From Rhizobium rhizogenes NBRC 13257 (GTDB lineage: Bacteria > Pseudomonadota > Alphaproteobacteria > Rhizobiales > Rhizobiaceae): 64,000 bases of DNA. Location of the stretch: assembly GCF_000696095.1 (NCBI RefSeq), contig NZ_BAYX01000005.1:1-64000 (forward strand). The letters are read 5' to 3'. The position numbers were made by a program, and so were the translations under genes. Numbering within the stretch: position 1 is the stretch's first letter; every line of letters begins with the position of its first letter. Under the pieces are notes generated by a model, which saw nothing but the letters and a program-made list of their open reading frames with translations, was not told where the DNA came from and did no database searches. Shown piece by piece: positions 18,100 through 26,269 of the stretch.

Positions 18100-19411
18100 A
18101 GCGCTGGCGAGACTGGAAAAAGCGATCGACCAGACGCGAACGCGCCGCGCGAGCGGCAGGGTCACGAGCGTCTCCGGTCTGCTGGTGCGCGCGAATGTTC
18201 CAGCCGTGCGTATCGGCGAACTCTGCGAGCTGCGCGAGCCGGGAATGGATGAGGTCGGCTTTGCCGATGTCGTCGGCATCGAGGGGGAGACGGCGCTGTT
18301 GTCGCTGCATGGGGCGACCCGCGGCATATCGGTCCGCACCGAAGTCATCCCGACAGGGCGCGAGCCGGTGATCGCGGTCGGAGACTTCCTGCTCGGTGCC
18401 GTCATCGACGCGCATGGCAATATCATCCGCAAGGCCGAGGGAGAGGCGGGCCGGGCGGATGAAACCAGCCAGCCTCTCTATGCGTCGCCACCGGCTCCTC
18501 TTGCGCGCCGCCCGGTTGCGCGGCATCTGCCCGTCGGGATTCCGGCCATAGATGGGCTTTTGACCTGCGGCGAGGGCCAGCGGATCGGCATTTTCGGACC
18601 GCCTGGCGCCGGCAAATCGACGCTGGTTTCCGACATCGTCAAGAATGTCGACGCCGATGTCGTCGTCTGTGCGCTGGTCGGCGAGCGCGGCCGCGAAATC
18701 GGAGAGTTCGTCGAATTCGTCATGCCTGCCGGGGCGCGATCAAACGCCGTGCTGGTCACGGCGACGTCCGAGCGGCCGGCGCTTGAACGGTTCAAAGCCG
18801 TGCTGACCGCCACGGCAATTGCCGAGCATTTTCGGGGCCGGGGCAAGCGCGTCGTCCTCGTGGTCGATAGTGTCACACGTCTGGCGCGGGCACTGCGGGA
18901 GATCGGACTGGCGGCGGGCGAGCCACCGGTGCGGCGCGGTTTTCCGCCCTCGGTTTTCGCGCTCCTGCCGCAGATCTTCGAGCGCGCCGGCAATAGCGCT
19001 GAGGGTACGATGACGGCTTTTTACACCGTTCTGGTCGAGGGCGAGGAACGGACGGACCCTATCGCCGAAGAAACCCGCGCGCTTCTCGACGGCCATATCG
19101 TTCTTTCCGACAGGATCGCCCAGGCGGGGCAATTTCCGGCGATCGACATATTGGCAAGCAGAAGCCGAACGATGAATGCGGTGGTGACGGAAACGCACCG
19201 GCGAGCGTCTGATCGATTGCGCTCGATGCTGGCGCTTTACAAGGAAGTCGAGCTTCTCATTCGCGTCGGCGAATATCAGGAGGGGCGCGATGCTGCGATC
19301 GATGAAGCCGTGCGCAAGCGAACTCTGATCGGGAATTTTCTTTTCAACGGACATGCGAAAGCGCCGTCCTTCGAAGAAACCGTCGCCAGGCTGCAGGAGC
19401 TGGCCCGATGA
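18092..19411 (+). CDS. rhcN: T3SS ATPase RhcN (SctN)
   Basis: This 439-residue hexameric ATPase unfolds substrates and detaches chaperones at the base of the T3SS. The P-loop GPPGAGKSTL is at about residues 169-178, the Walker B region VVLVVDSVTRLARALREIGL at about 252-271 and the F1-like ERAGNSAEGTMTAFYTV segment near 296-312. All are intact, and the length is normal. The start is a GTG inside the end of nolV; coupling with the previous gene is expected. It is the best-conserved gene of the cluster and would be the best marker for placing this T3SS among rhizobial groups. Confidence 0.96.
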   Translation: MVEALARLEKAIDQTRTRRASGRVTSVSGLLVRANVPAVRIGELCELREPGMDEVGFADVVGIEGETALLSLHGATRGISVRTEVIPTGREPVIAVGDFLLGAVIDAHGNIIRKAEGEAGRADETSQPLYASPPAPLARRPVARHLPVGIPAIDGLLTCGEGQRIGIFGPPGAGKSTLVSDIVKNVDADVVVCALVGERGREIGEFVEFVMPAGARSNAVLVTATSERPALERFKAVLTATAIAEHFRGRGKRVVLVVDSVTRLARALREIGLAAGEPPVRRGFPPSVFALLPQIFERAGNSAEGTMTAFYTVLVEGEERTDPIAEETRALLDGHIVLSDRIAQAGQFPAIDILASRSRTMNAVVTETHRRASDRLRSMLALYKEVELLIRVGEYQEGRDAAIDEAVRKRTLIGNFLFNGHAKAPSFEETVARLQELAR

Positions 19412-20418
19412 ACGCGGCCTTTGATCACCTCTCGCCCGCGGACCTATCTTCCGGACATATAATCCCGCAGGCGCGCGAACCGTGGCAAATCCCCTTCCGC
19501 GACAGCATGCTGGCGATCCGGCCGCTTGCTCCTGATATCGCGATGGACAGGATGGGCGATCCGGCGCGTCTCAGCTTGACCATTGCGGGAGAGCTGGTCG
19601 AACTCCTGGCGCCGGGCGCCACCCTCAAATTGCTTGTCGACCGGTTGGAGCCGCTGGCGCAATGGGACCGTCTTTCGCCACCTGCCTGTGTAGCCGTGCT
19701 GGAATATCTGCTGTCGGATGTTCTGGAGAGGGTCGAAACGCAGACCGGCAAGCAGATCGCCTTGGCGGAAGTCGGCCCTTCGGCACCCCAAGTACTACCT
19801 GGCAATTTCGGTTTTGAAGTCACATGGCAAGGGCGTTCCTTGCCGCTATGTGGCTATTTTCCCGAGCCGATGCTGATGGGTCTGAGGCGATGGGCCAATC
19901 GCCTTCCGCGCCGCCGCCTTGCCGCGCTGACGGCTGAGGTTGCCATCCGGCGCGGCTATGCGGTTATCTCCGCGCGCGAACTCAAGCAGCTTTCGGTCGG
20001 CGACGGGATCGTGATCGATCCTATGGCGGCCGAGACCGCAATAGCCGTCACCGGCGAGCATTTTCTGGCGGCCTGCACGCTGCCGAACGAGGGCGCGACG
20101 CTGTGCGGACCGTTGCTGACACGGCCAAATGGACCAATGAGGCACTTCATGAGCAATGAAACAATCGACCAGGATTTACAAGGGGCGCCGACGATCGCGT
20201 CTATCGGCGACATTCCCGTCAAGCTTGTCTTCGATATAGCCCGGATCGAGCTGCCGCTATCGGAACTGGAGAGCATTGCGGAAGGCCATGTCTTCCCGCT
20301 CGACCGTCCGAAACAGGACGCGGTGGAGATCGTCACCCAGGGACGGATCATCGGCCGCGGCGAGATCGTCACACTCGACGGCCTCACGGCCGTCCGCGTC
20401 ACCGCGTTGCACGTCTGA
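19408..20418 (+). CDS. rhcQ: T3SS C-ring/sorting platform protein RhcQ (SctQ)
   Basis: This 336-residue protein forms the pods of the sorting platform together with NolU, NolV and RhcN. The N-terminal two thirds are divergent. The C-terminal SpoA domain (about residues 258-336) contains DIPVKLVFDIARIELPLSEL, then GHVFPLDR, VEIVTQGRIIGRGEIV and the end TLDGLTAVRVTALHV, the classic SctQ/FliN pattern. It overlaps rhcN by 4 bases and rhcR by 1. An in-frame ATG with a ribosome site just before the SpoA domain may give a separate short SctQ-C product, listed separately. Confidence 0.9.
   Translation: MNAAFDHLSPADLSSGHIIPQAREPWQIPFRDSMLAIRPLAPDIAMDRMGDPARLSLTIAGELVELLAPGATLKLLVDRLEPLAQWDRLSPPACVAVLEYLLSDVLERVETQTGKQIALAEVGPSAPQVLPGNFGFEVTWQGRSLPLCGYFPEPMLMGLRRWANRLPRRRLAALTAEVAIRRGYAVISARELKQLSVGDGIVIDPMAAETAIAVTGEHFLAACTLPNEGATLCGPLLTRPNGPMRHFMSNETIDQDLQGAPTIASIGDIPVKLVFDIARIELPLSELESIAEGHVFPLDRPKQDAVEIVTQGRIIGRGEIVTLDGLTAVRVTALHV
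20149..20418 (+). CDS. Possible internal translation product SctQ-C
   Basis: An ATG at codon 248 of rhcQ is preceded by GAGG with a 6-base spacer (20139-20142), a good ribosome site inside the gene. Translation from here would give an 89-residue protein made of the SpoA domain only. In Yersinia, Salmonella and other T3SSs an equivalent short SctQ-C is made by internal initiation and is part of the platform. The sequence supports the start; production is inference. Confidence 0.5.
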   Translation: MSNETIDQDLQGAPTIASIGDIPVKLVFDIARIELPLSELESIAEGHVFPLDRPKQDAVEIVTQGRIIGRGEIVTLDGLTAVRVTALHV

Positions 20419-21071
20419 TGGAAACCGCCTTTCCCTTGACCCAGGGGCTGGCGGCGATGGCCGCCATCTCGATCTTGCCCGTCATCGCGGTCGTGGCCAC
20501 CTCCTTTACCAAGATCGCCGTCGTGCTTCTGATCGTCCGCAATGCTATCGGCATCCAGCAGACGCCGCCGAACCTGCTGGTCTTTGCCATCGCGATCGTG
20601 CTGTCGGCCTTTGTGATGAACCCGATCCTTCAGCAGTGCTGGCAAGTCCTTCTGCGCGCTGATGTCCACTTCGATACGATCAATGGTCTGGCGGCCGGTC
20701 TTTCGGAGGTCGGTGCGCCGTTGAAGGCCTTCATGATGAAATTCTCCGATGAGGAGGTTCGTCAGTTTTTCGTCAACTCGTCGCAGCGCATCTGGGGCGA
20801 TACCGCGACCCTGCCTGCCAGCCCCGACGATATCACCGTCCTGACGCCGAGCTTTCTCGTCTCTGAGCTGACCCGCGCTTTCGAGATCGGTTTTCTGCTG
20901 TATCTGCCCTTCCTGATGATCGATTTTGCGGTCTCGGCCATTCTCGTGGCCTTGGGCATGCAGATGATGTCGCCGACGGTCGTCTCCACACCTTTCAAGC
21001 TGCTTCTCTTCGTCGGCGTCGACGGCTGGCGCCGGCTGCTTGAAGGGCTTGTGCTTTCCTATGCGAGCTAA
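20418..21071 (+). CDS. rhcR: T3SS export gate protein RhcR (SctR)
   Basis: This 217-residue membrane protein is the main subunit of the export gate in the inner membrane. The family motifs are plain: ATSFTKIAVVLLIVRNAIGI at about residues 30-49, QQTPPNLLVFAIAIVLSAFV after it, and the C-terminal PFLMIDFAVSAILVALGMQM, then MSPTVVSTPFKLLLFVGVDGW. Length and hydrophobic profile are normal. The start codon overlaps the rhcQ stop (TGATG). This family rarely tolerates damage, and I see none. Confidence 0.97.
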   Translation: METAFPLTQGLAAMAAISILPVIAVVATSFTKIAVVLLIVRNAIGIQQTPPNLLVFAIAIVLSAFVMNPILQQCWQVLLRADVHFDTINGLAAGLSEVGAPLKAFMMKFSDEEVRQFFVNSSQRIWGDTATLPASPDDITVLTPSFLVSELTRAFEIGFLLYLPFLMIDFAVSAILVALGMQMMSPTVVSTPFKLLLFVGVDGWRRLLEGLVLSYAS

Positions 21072-21074
21072 GTG

Positions 21075-21344
21075 ATGGGACAGGAGCAGATCTCGGCGGA
21101 AATCGGTGCGTCGATCCTAGCGACATTCGCGCTCGCCGGCCCGATGCTTGGCCTCGCGGCAATCCTGGGGTTGGTGATCGCCATATTCCAGGCGGCAACG
21201 CAGATCCAGGAACAGACGATTGCGCAGATCGTCAAGATATTCGTCCTGTCCTTCGTGCTGCTCGTTTTCGGGCGCGCGCTGGCAACGCCCTTGCTGGAGC
21301 ACTCGATCCACATATTCAATGACTTTCCGACCATGGTGCAATAG
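21075..21344 (+). CDS. rhcS: T3SS export gate protein RhcS (SctS)
   Basis: This 89-residue protein with two membrane helices forms the lower part of the export gate. The family pattern GLAAILGLVIAIFQAATQIQ, EQTIAQIVKIFVLSFVLLVF and the final DFPTMVQ are present. An in-frame GTG at 21072, just after the rhcR stop codon, could also serve as start; the ATG at 21075 is taken here. No strong ribosome site is visible, which fits translational coupling to rhcR. Confidence 0.95.
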   Translation: MGQEQISAEIGASILATFALAGPMLGLAAILGLVIAIFQAATQIQEQTIAQIVKIFVLSFVLLVFGRALATPLLEHSIHIFNDFPTMVQ

Positions 21345-21349
21345 GCCGG

Positions 21350-22165
21350 ATGGAAACGAGCCTTGCCCAGTTCCCCGTCGTCAATTTACAGACCGCGATC
21401 CCGGCGGCGATGGCGCTGGGGGCGGCGAGGGCGCTCGGCATTCTCTCCATCTTTCCGCTATTCTCTCTTTTCAGCATCACCGGCCTGCTGCGGATCGGGC
21501 TTGCTATCGGTCTCTCCGCGCCGGCCGTCGCCTTTGCCCATGCGGTGCTGGCGGAGGGCCAGACGAGCTATCTCATCCTCGGTGTCCTGTTCCTGAAGGA
21601 ATTCGTGTTCGGCGGGTTGATCAGCATGGGGCTCGGCATTCCTTTCTGGGCCGCGCAATCGGCGGGCGACATGACGGATGTCTATCGTGGGGCCAATGCG
21701 GCCAATCTCTTCGATCAGGTCAATGCGCTTGAGACGACGACGCTCGGTTCGGTGCTGATGTCGATCGCGCTGGCCATCTTTGTCGCAACCGGAGGGATTA
21801 CCGACCTCGTCGCCATCTTCTACAAATCCTTCGAATTCTGGCCGTTGTTTGCGTTGAAACCCGCCTTCGACGGGGATGCGCTTAAGATCATCCTTGATAT
21901 CTTCATCCAGCTCTTCCGGATGGGTACGCTGCTGGCAGCGCCCTTTGTCATCATCATTGGCGCGATCGAGTTGTCGCTCGGCTTTGTTGGCCGTTCTGCC
22001 AAGCAGTTTCCGCTGAACGACAGCGTGGCGACGTTCAAGAACCTGGCGGTGGCTGCCGTGCTGGTGCTCTATGCCATGTTCGCGGGCAGTTATTTCAACG
22101 AAATATGGATCCGGGGCTTTGCCGAGGTGAAGTCGATCTTCGAGACTGCCGATGTCCAAAAATGA
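21350..22165 (+). CDS. rhcT: T3SS export gate protein RhcT (SctT)
   Basis: This 271-residue multi-pass protein completes the RhcR-RhcS-RhcT export gate. Typical segments are present: FPLFSLFSITGLLRIGLAIG near residues 33-52, FGGLISMGLGIPFWAAQSAG at about 85-104 followed by DMTDVYRGAN, and APFVIIIGAIELSLGFVGRS near 198-217 followed by AKQFPLN. The length is normal. It starts 6 bases after rhcS and overlaps rhcU by 14 bases. Confidence 0.95.
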   Translation: METSLAQFPVVNLQTAIPAAMALGAARALGILSIFPLFSLFSITGLLRIGLAIGLSAPAVAFAHAVLAEGQTSYLILGVLFLKEFVFGGLISMGLGIPFWAAQSAGDMTDVYRGANAANLFDQVNALETTTLGSVLMSIALAIFVATGGITDLVAIFYKSFEFWPLFALKPAFDGDALKIILDIFIQLFRMGTLLAAPFVIIIGAIELSLGFVGRSAKQFPLNDSVATFKNLAVAAVLVLYAMFAGSYFNEIWIRGFAEVKSIFETADVQK

Positions 22166-22958
22166 CGATACGGAAGAAAAGAGCCTGCCGCCGAGCCGGG
22201 TCAAGCTCGACCGGTTGCGGCGGGAAGGCCAGGTTGCCCGTTCCAAGGAAATCCCGGTTGCCATCTCCGTGCTGGCGATCGCCGCTTATCTCGCCTGGGC
22301 ACTCGGCGATATCCTGCGGGATTTCGCCAGGATTTTCGGTGTCGGTTTTGAAGCTGCAGGCCTTACCGGAAGTCCGCAGGCAGATCCCGGCTTTCCTTTG
22401 ACGGCTGTCACAGATATGGCCGAAATACTGTTCGGCATATTGTGGATGCCCATGCTGCTCGGTCTTGCGATCACCATTGCCGTTTCGATCCTCGACGGCC
22501 AGGGGTTCCCGGTGTCGATGAAGCACATGAATTTCGATCTCAACCGGCTCAATCCGGCAAGTGGGATCATGAAGCTCTTTTCCGTGACGAACCTGGTGGA
22601 GTTTCTCAAAGGCATCGTCAAGGTCATTCTCCTTTCCGTCGCGGGTGGCGGCGCCGTCCTCTATTTTCTGAACGGCATTTTCTGGGCGCCGCTTTGCGGC
22701 GAGGCCTGCTCGCTATCCGTTGCCGCCCATCTGATCGGCACCATCGTCGTCGTCGCAGCTGCGATCATGCTTGCCGCGGCGTTCTTCGACCTGTCCATCT
22801 CGCGCCTGTTGTTTCGCCGCGAACATCGCATGACCAAGACGGAAGCCCGGCGGGAACACAAGGATACGCAAGGCGATCCACATCTGAAATCGGCACGCCG
22901 CCGTGTCGGCGCGGAAATGCGCAATGCGCCGCCGCGCAGGGAAAAGCCGGGAAAATAG
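22152..22958 (+). CDS. rhcU: T3SS switch protein RhcU (SctU), lacking the autocleavage domain
   Basis: The 268 residues contain the four-helix membrane domain and the linker of SctU, including the LPPSRVKLDRLRREGQVARS start, the MNFDLNRLNPASGIMKLFSV segment (about 119-138) and the cytoplasmic linker SRLLFRREHRMTKTEARREH, then KDTQGDPHLKSARRRVGAEM. SctU proteins are normally about 350 residues and continue into a cytoplasmic domain that cleaves itself at an NPTH motif and governs substrate switching. Here the frame stops at REKPGK, just before where that domain should begin. No NPTH-coding sequence exists in the 64 bases before the convergent next gene. The stop codon lies within the loop of a strong hairpin. 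Secretion may be impaired or altered. Confidence 0.9.
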   Translation: MSKNDDTEEKSLPPSRVKLDRLRREGQVARSKEIPVAISVLAIAAYLAWALGDILRDFARIFGVGFEAAGLTGSPQADPGFPLTAVTDMAEILFGILWMPMLLGLAITIAVSILDGQGFPVSMKHMNFDLNRLNPASGIMKLFSVTNLVEFLKGIVKVILLSVAGGGAVLYFLNGIFWAPLCGEACSLSVAAHLIGTIVVVAAAIMLAAAFFDLSISRLLFRREHRMTKTEARREHKDTQGDPHLKSARRRVGAEMRNAPPRREKPGK

Positions 22959-22979
22959 GCTGTGCCCATTCCCGGCTTT
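22943..22979. terminator. Bidirectional terminator at the truncated end of rhcU
   Basis: A perfect 11-bp stem (AAAGCCGGGAA and its complement) with a 15-base loop spans the rhcU stop codon (22956-22958). The A/T ends of the stem allow termination in both directions, serving rhcU from the left and the convergent translocon gene (stop at 23023) from the right. Confidence 0.75.
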
Positions 22980-23022
22980 CGGTTGAAATTCTCTCGTTGA
23001 CCAATAGGTGGCCGAATTTGTC

Positions 23023-26000
23023 TCACCAGGGAGACCAGTCCGGCCAACCGCCCGCCGGTATGCGGGGGCCGTTGAAGAGGATCGGATCGTCGAGAAGTTT
23101 TTCGGTCTCGTTATTCATCCGGTGCGTCAGCTTGTCGAACTCGCGGGCTTCCTTGATGTCGGCATAGGCCGTTATGCCGAGCCAGATCGCGTTGGAAATG
23201 AGGCTGGCGACGCCCATGACCGTGCTGAAGGTCTTTGTAAAGGAAAGCGCGCCGGCAAGCTCGGGAATGCCGTACTGAAGCCCCTTGGCTGCCGCACCGA
23301 TGACGGAACCAAAGCCGACGACGCTGTCGGCGATCGTCGCGATCGAATACATCGAGAGTTCGAGCGCGTCGGCGCCGCTTCTCTTGGCGCCGATCGTCCA
23401 GAATATGTCGAGCCCGATCCAACCCACGCCGATGACGGCGCCCAAGGCGCTGGACGCCATCTTGAGCGTATCGGCGGCAAACATGGTGGATGCCTTCGCA
23501 TTCCAGGAAGCTCCGTTGCCGAACAGCTTGCCGACGTCCTCGACAGTGGAGAGGAAATGCCCGGTTCCGCTCAGAATCTTGGACGCAAAGGAGGTGCCGT
23601 AGAGAACGGTCGCCGCAATGGCATCCGGCGTGCTGACGCGCCCGGTCGTCGCGCGATATGCGATGACGCTGCCGTAGACGAGCGCATTGGCGCCATCCAT
23701 CAATGCGTTGAAGTATTTGTTCTTTTCCACGCCCGGCGGCGGTGTGACCTCGACCTCGAGTTTTTCCCGCAATTGCTTCATGAGGGTGGCGACATCGCCG
23801 CCGGGCTTGGCCATGCCCCAAACGGAGGTGACGATCGACATGATGTTGATGGAAAACTGTTGCTGCGCCGGCAGATTGTTCGCGAACAGGTCCTGAGCCA
23901 TCGTCGAAATGGTCGGCTGGAGCACGGTGGCGAGGTTCTCGGCTCGTTGTGTCGAATCCAGGGTGGTAACGGCTTTTGGCTGCGTCACCTCATAGTCCCC
24001 GGAATAGTTGCCGACGAAATCGGAGAGTTTCGTCGACGCCGTTTCCACATCCTTGGTCGCGAAGGCTTCCAGCATGGCCTTGTCCCAGGCTTTGCCTTCG
24101 ATGCCGAACATCTTGTTGTCGACGGTCGATCTGTAGCTCTCGTCTGTGCCGCCACGTCCTTCCGGCTGGCGGATATGTGTATCCGTGATCGACCGGCCGG
24201 CAAGACCGGTTGCGGCGGCGATCATCGCCGAGATCTCACTGTCGCTATAGGTATTAAGACCCGATTGCCGAACGAAATTGCCGTTGGCGTCGCGAACGAC
24301 AAGCGGCTGCGAAATATCCGAGGGTTCCGTTTGCGCGACAACGGCTCCGCCCTGGATCAGCGCGGTGACGGCATCCTCGATCGCGGCCTTGTAGTCGGCG
24401 GCGTTTACGCCGTCGGGGACCGATACGTTCTGAAGAAGCCGGTCGAAATGTCCCTGGAAGTCGGCCGCGGACATCTCGCCACTGGTCATCTTGTCCCAAA
24501 GCGAAGGCAGGATCTCCATCACCTTGGCGGTGAAGGCGTCGGCAGCTACCTTGTTGTCGCCGAAAAACTGATTGGCGAGCATTTCCGCCGTCGGTCTGAA
24601 CAACTCGCTCTTGCCCGACAGATATTTCATCTGGTCGCTGTTGTAGAGTCCGTCTCCGAAGACGGTGGTGGCGAGCCCGCTATCGGCCATCGTCGGCAAC
24701 ACGCTGTCGAAACCATAGCCGTTTCTGACCGGTATCGGCGCCGTGATCGTCAGGTCCGGGGCGCGGTCGCCGACCAGATCCGTCAGCTTGGAGGCGGCGG
24801 TCTCCACGTCCTTAAAGGCAAACGCACCGCTCACCGCGCTATCCCAGGCGTGGTTTTCCGTGCCGAACATCTTTCGCTCGAGCGTTGCCGTATTGGCCGG
24901 ATCGGAATCATATCGGCTTTCGCCGCTGCGCGAGCTGCTGTCGGCACGCGATCGACCGGCAAGGCCGGTGGCGGCCGCGATCATCGCGGAAATCTCGTCC
25001 TTGCTATAGGTGTTGAGGCCAGACTGGCGAACGAAATTGCCATCGGCGTCCCGAACCACGAGTGGCTGCGCGATGTCTGTCGGCTGAGCCTGGGAAACGA
25101 GCGCGCCGCCCTGAACAAGGGCGCCCATCGCTTCCCGGATGCTGGTCTTGTAGTCCGTGACATTGACGCCGGCAGGAGCCTCGATTTTCTGGAAAAGTCG
25201 ATCAAAAAGCCCGTAGAAATCGAGCGCCGAACCGCCATTGGCCATCTGGTCCCAAACCGTGGGGAGAAGCTCCATCACCTTGGCAGTGAACGCGTCCGCT
25301 GCCACCTTGTTGTCGCCATACATCTGCTTGGCGAGCAGCTCTACCGTCGGTCGGAACAGCTCGGTCTGCCCCGACAGCGCCTGCATCAGGTTCTTGTCGT
25401 AGAGGCCGTCGCCGAAGACCGTGGTTGCCAGCTCGCTATCGGGCACCACCGGCAAGACGCTGCCGAAACCGGGGAGCTTGTCGAGTGCGCTGCTATCGCC
25501 ATTCGTGCTCCCCGCCAGGCCGTCGAGTGCGTCCATAGGTGCCGAACCGTCCAGAAGGTTTGTTTGGAGGAAATCCGAGTAATTCTTGTCTGCTTCCGGA
25601 GCCATGCTCTTGAAGTCCGCATCGGACAGAACCTGGGAATAGAAATAAAGGGCCGACGAGTAGTTGTTGAGAACCTCCTGCAGCGGTTCGCCGGCGGCCA
25701 GCCCGTCCGTCAGCATTTTGCCGCTGACGACATTCGCCGCGAAATGATCCTTGAAGGCGGCATAGGCCTCGGGATTCTTGCCTTCCGCGAACATCTCCCT
25801 GATTTCCTGGAACAGGCGCTTGTTGAGAAGCGTCTGAACATCGGTATCGGCTTCCAGCGAGGAAATTGCCCGGTCGTAATCGGCTTTGATTTCCTTGTGC
25901 GTGCGCAGGACGACGCCGGCCGTCGTGTTGGCGTCGGCTCCATACCAGGAATAGTGCTGGCCGACGGCATCCGTATAACCGTTGTAGTTGGCCTTCGACT

Positions 26001-26205
26001 GCAGGAGATCAAGGAACATGATCAACTTCTGCTCGGCCGTATATTTCGATGGGTTCTTCGCGACGTCGACGCTTTCGAAGCTGCGGTCCGCATTCTTGTA
26101 TTCCTCGACAAGGCGCTTCGTCGCCTCGTTCTGGAGATCGCCGGTTTTCGACATGTCCTGTTGCAGGAAGTCCGGATAGGTCGAGTTATTGACGGAATCC
26201 ACCAT
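23023..26205 (-). CDS. T3SS translocon protein, HrpF/NopX-like, with tandem 250-residue repeats
   Basis: This 1060-residue protein has no signal peptide and almost no cysteine, as in secreted translocators. A unique N-terminal region (1-245) is followed by two tandem repeats (about 247-496 and 498-747) that share segments such as ATTVFGDGLY, FGDNKVAADAFTAKVME or its near copy, PLVVRDADGNFVRQSGLNTY and ISAMIAAATGLAGRS. A third, degenerate copy covers about 757-850. The C-terminal 150 residues hold hydrophobic segments (about 911-940, 955-975, 993-1013). Repeats followed by C-terminal hydrophobic segments is the layout of Xanthomonas HrpF and rhizobial NopX, which insert into the host membrane. 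It is longer than NopX (about 600) and HrpF (about 800). It is the last gene of the reverse T3SS operon. Confidence 0.8.
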   Translation of the reverse strand: MVDSVNNSTYPDFLQQDMSKTGDLQNEATKRLVEEYKNADRSFESVDVAKNPSKYTAEQKLIMFLDLLQSKANYNGYTDAVGQHYSWYGADANTTAGVVLRTHKEIKADYDRAISSLEADTDVQTLLNKRLFQEIREMFAEGKNPEAYAAFKDHFAANVVSGKMLTDGLAAGEPLQEVLNNYSSALYFYSQVLSDADFKSMAPEADKNYSDFLQTNLLDGSAPMDALDGLAGSTNGDSSALDKLPGFGSVLPVVPDSELATTVFGDGLYDKNLMQALSGQTELFRPTVELLAKQMYGDNKVAADAFTAKVMELLPTVWDQMANGGSALDFYGLFDRLFQKIEAPAGVNVTDYKTSIREAMGALVQGGALVSQAQPTDIAQPLVVRDADGNFVRQSGLNTYSKDEISAMIAAATGLAGRSRADSSSRSGESRYDSDPANTATLERKMFGTENHAWDSAVSGAFAFKDVETAASKLTDLVGDRAPDLTITAPIPVRNGYGFDSVLPTMADSGLATTVFGDGLYNSDQMKYLSGKSELFRPTAEMLANQFFGDNKVAADAFTAKVMEILPSLWDKMTSGEMSAADFQGHFDRLLQNVSVPDGVNAADYKAAIEDAVTALIQGGAVVAQTEPSDISQPLVVRDANGNFVRQSGLNTYSDSEISAMIAAATGLAGRSITDTHIRQPEGRGGTDESYRSTVDNKMFGIEGKAWDKAMLEAFATKDVETASTKLSDFVGNYSGDYEVTQPKAVTTLDSTQRAENLATVLQPTISTMAQDLFANNLPAQQQFSINIMSIVTSVWGMAKPGGDVATLMKQLREKLEVEVTPPPGVEKNKYFNALMDGANALVYGSVIAYRATTGRVSTPDAIAATVLYGTSFASKILSGTGHFLSTVEDVGKLFGNGASWNAKASTMFAADTLKMASSALGAVIGVGWIGLDIFWTIGAKRSGADALELSMYSIATIADSVVGFGSVIGAAAKGLQYGIPELAGALSFTKTFSTVMGVASLISNAIWLGITAYADIKEAREFDKLTHRMNNETEKLLDDPILFNGPRIPAGGWPDWSPW
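23965..25467 (-). repeat. Two tandem coding repeats in the translocon gene
   Basis: Two consecutive units of about 750 bases (24718-25467 and 23965-24714) encode repeats of about 250 residues with long identical stretches, including KVAADAFTAKVME, FVRQSGLNTY and AAATGLAGRS. The two differ mainly in the linker after AAATGLAGRS. High similarity of adjacent units suggests a fairly recent duplication or gene conversion. Confidence 0.85.
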
Positions 26206-26269
26206 GTGTCTGTTTCCCTTGGATAAGTGTCGCGACTGTGTTCAGTTTCACGCCTGATCGGGCTTGTTG

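Noticed and set aside
22952..23022. Frameshift explanation for short RhcU
   Set aside because: The other two frames after position 22900 show no NPTH motif or SctU C-domain sequence before the convergent gene, so a simple frameshift would not restore it.
23008..26226. Forward-strand open frame of 1072 residues across the translocon gene
   Set aside because: It mirrors the reverse-strand translocon codon pattern; the reverse frame has a ribosome site, the repeat structure and HrpF-like features.
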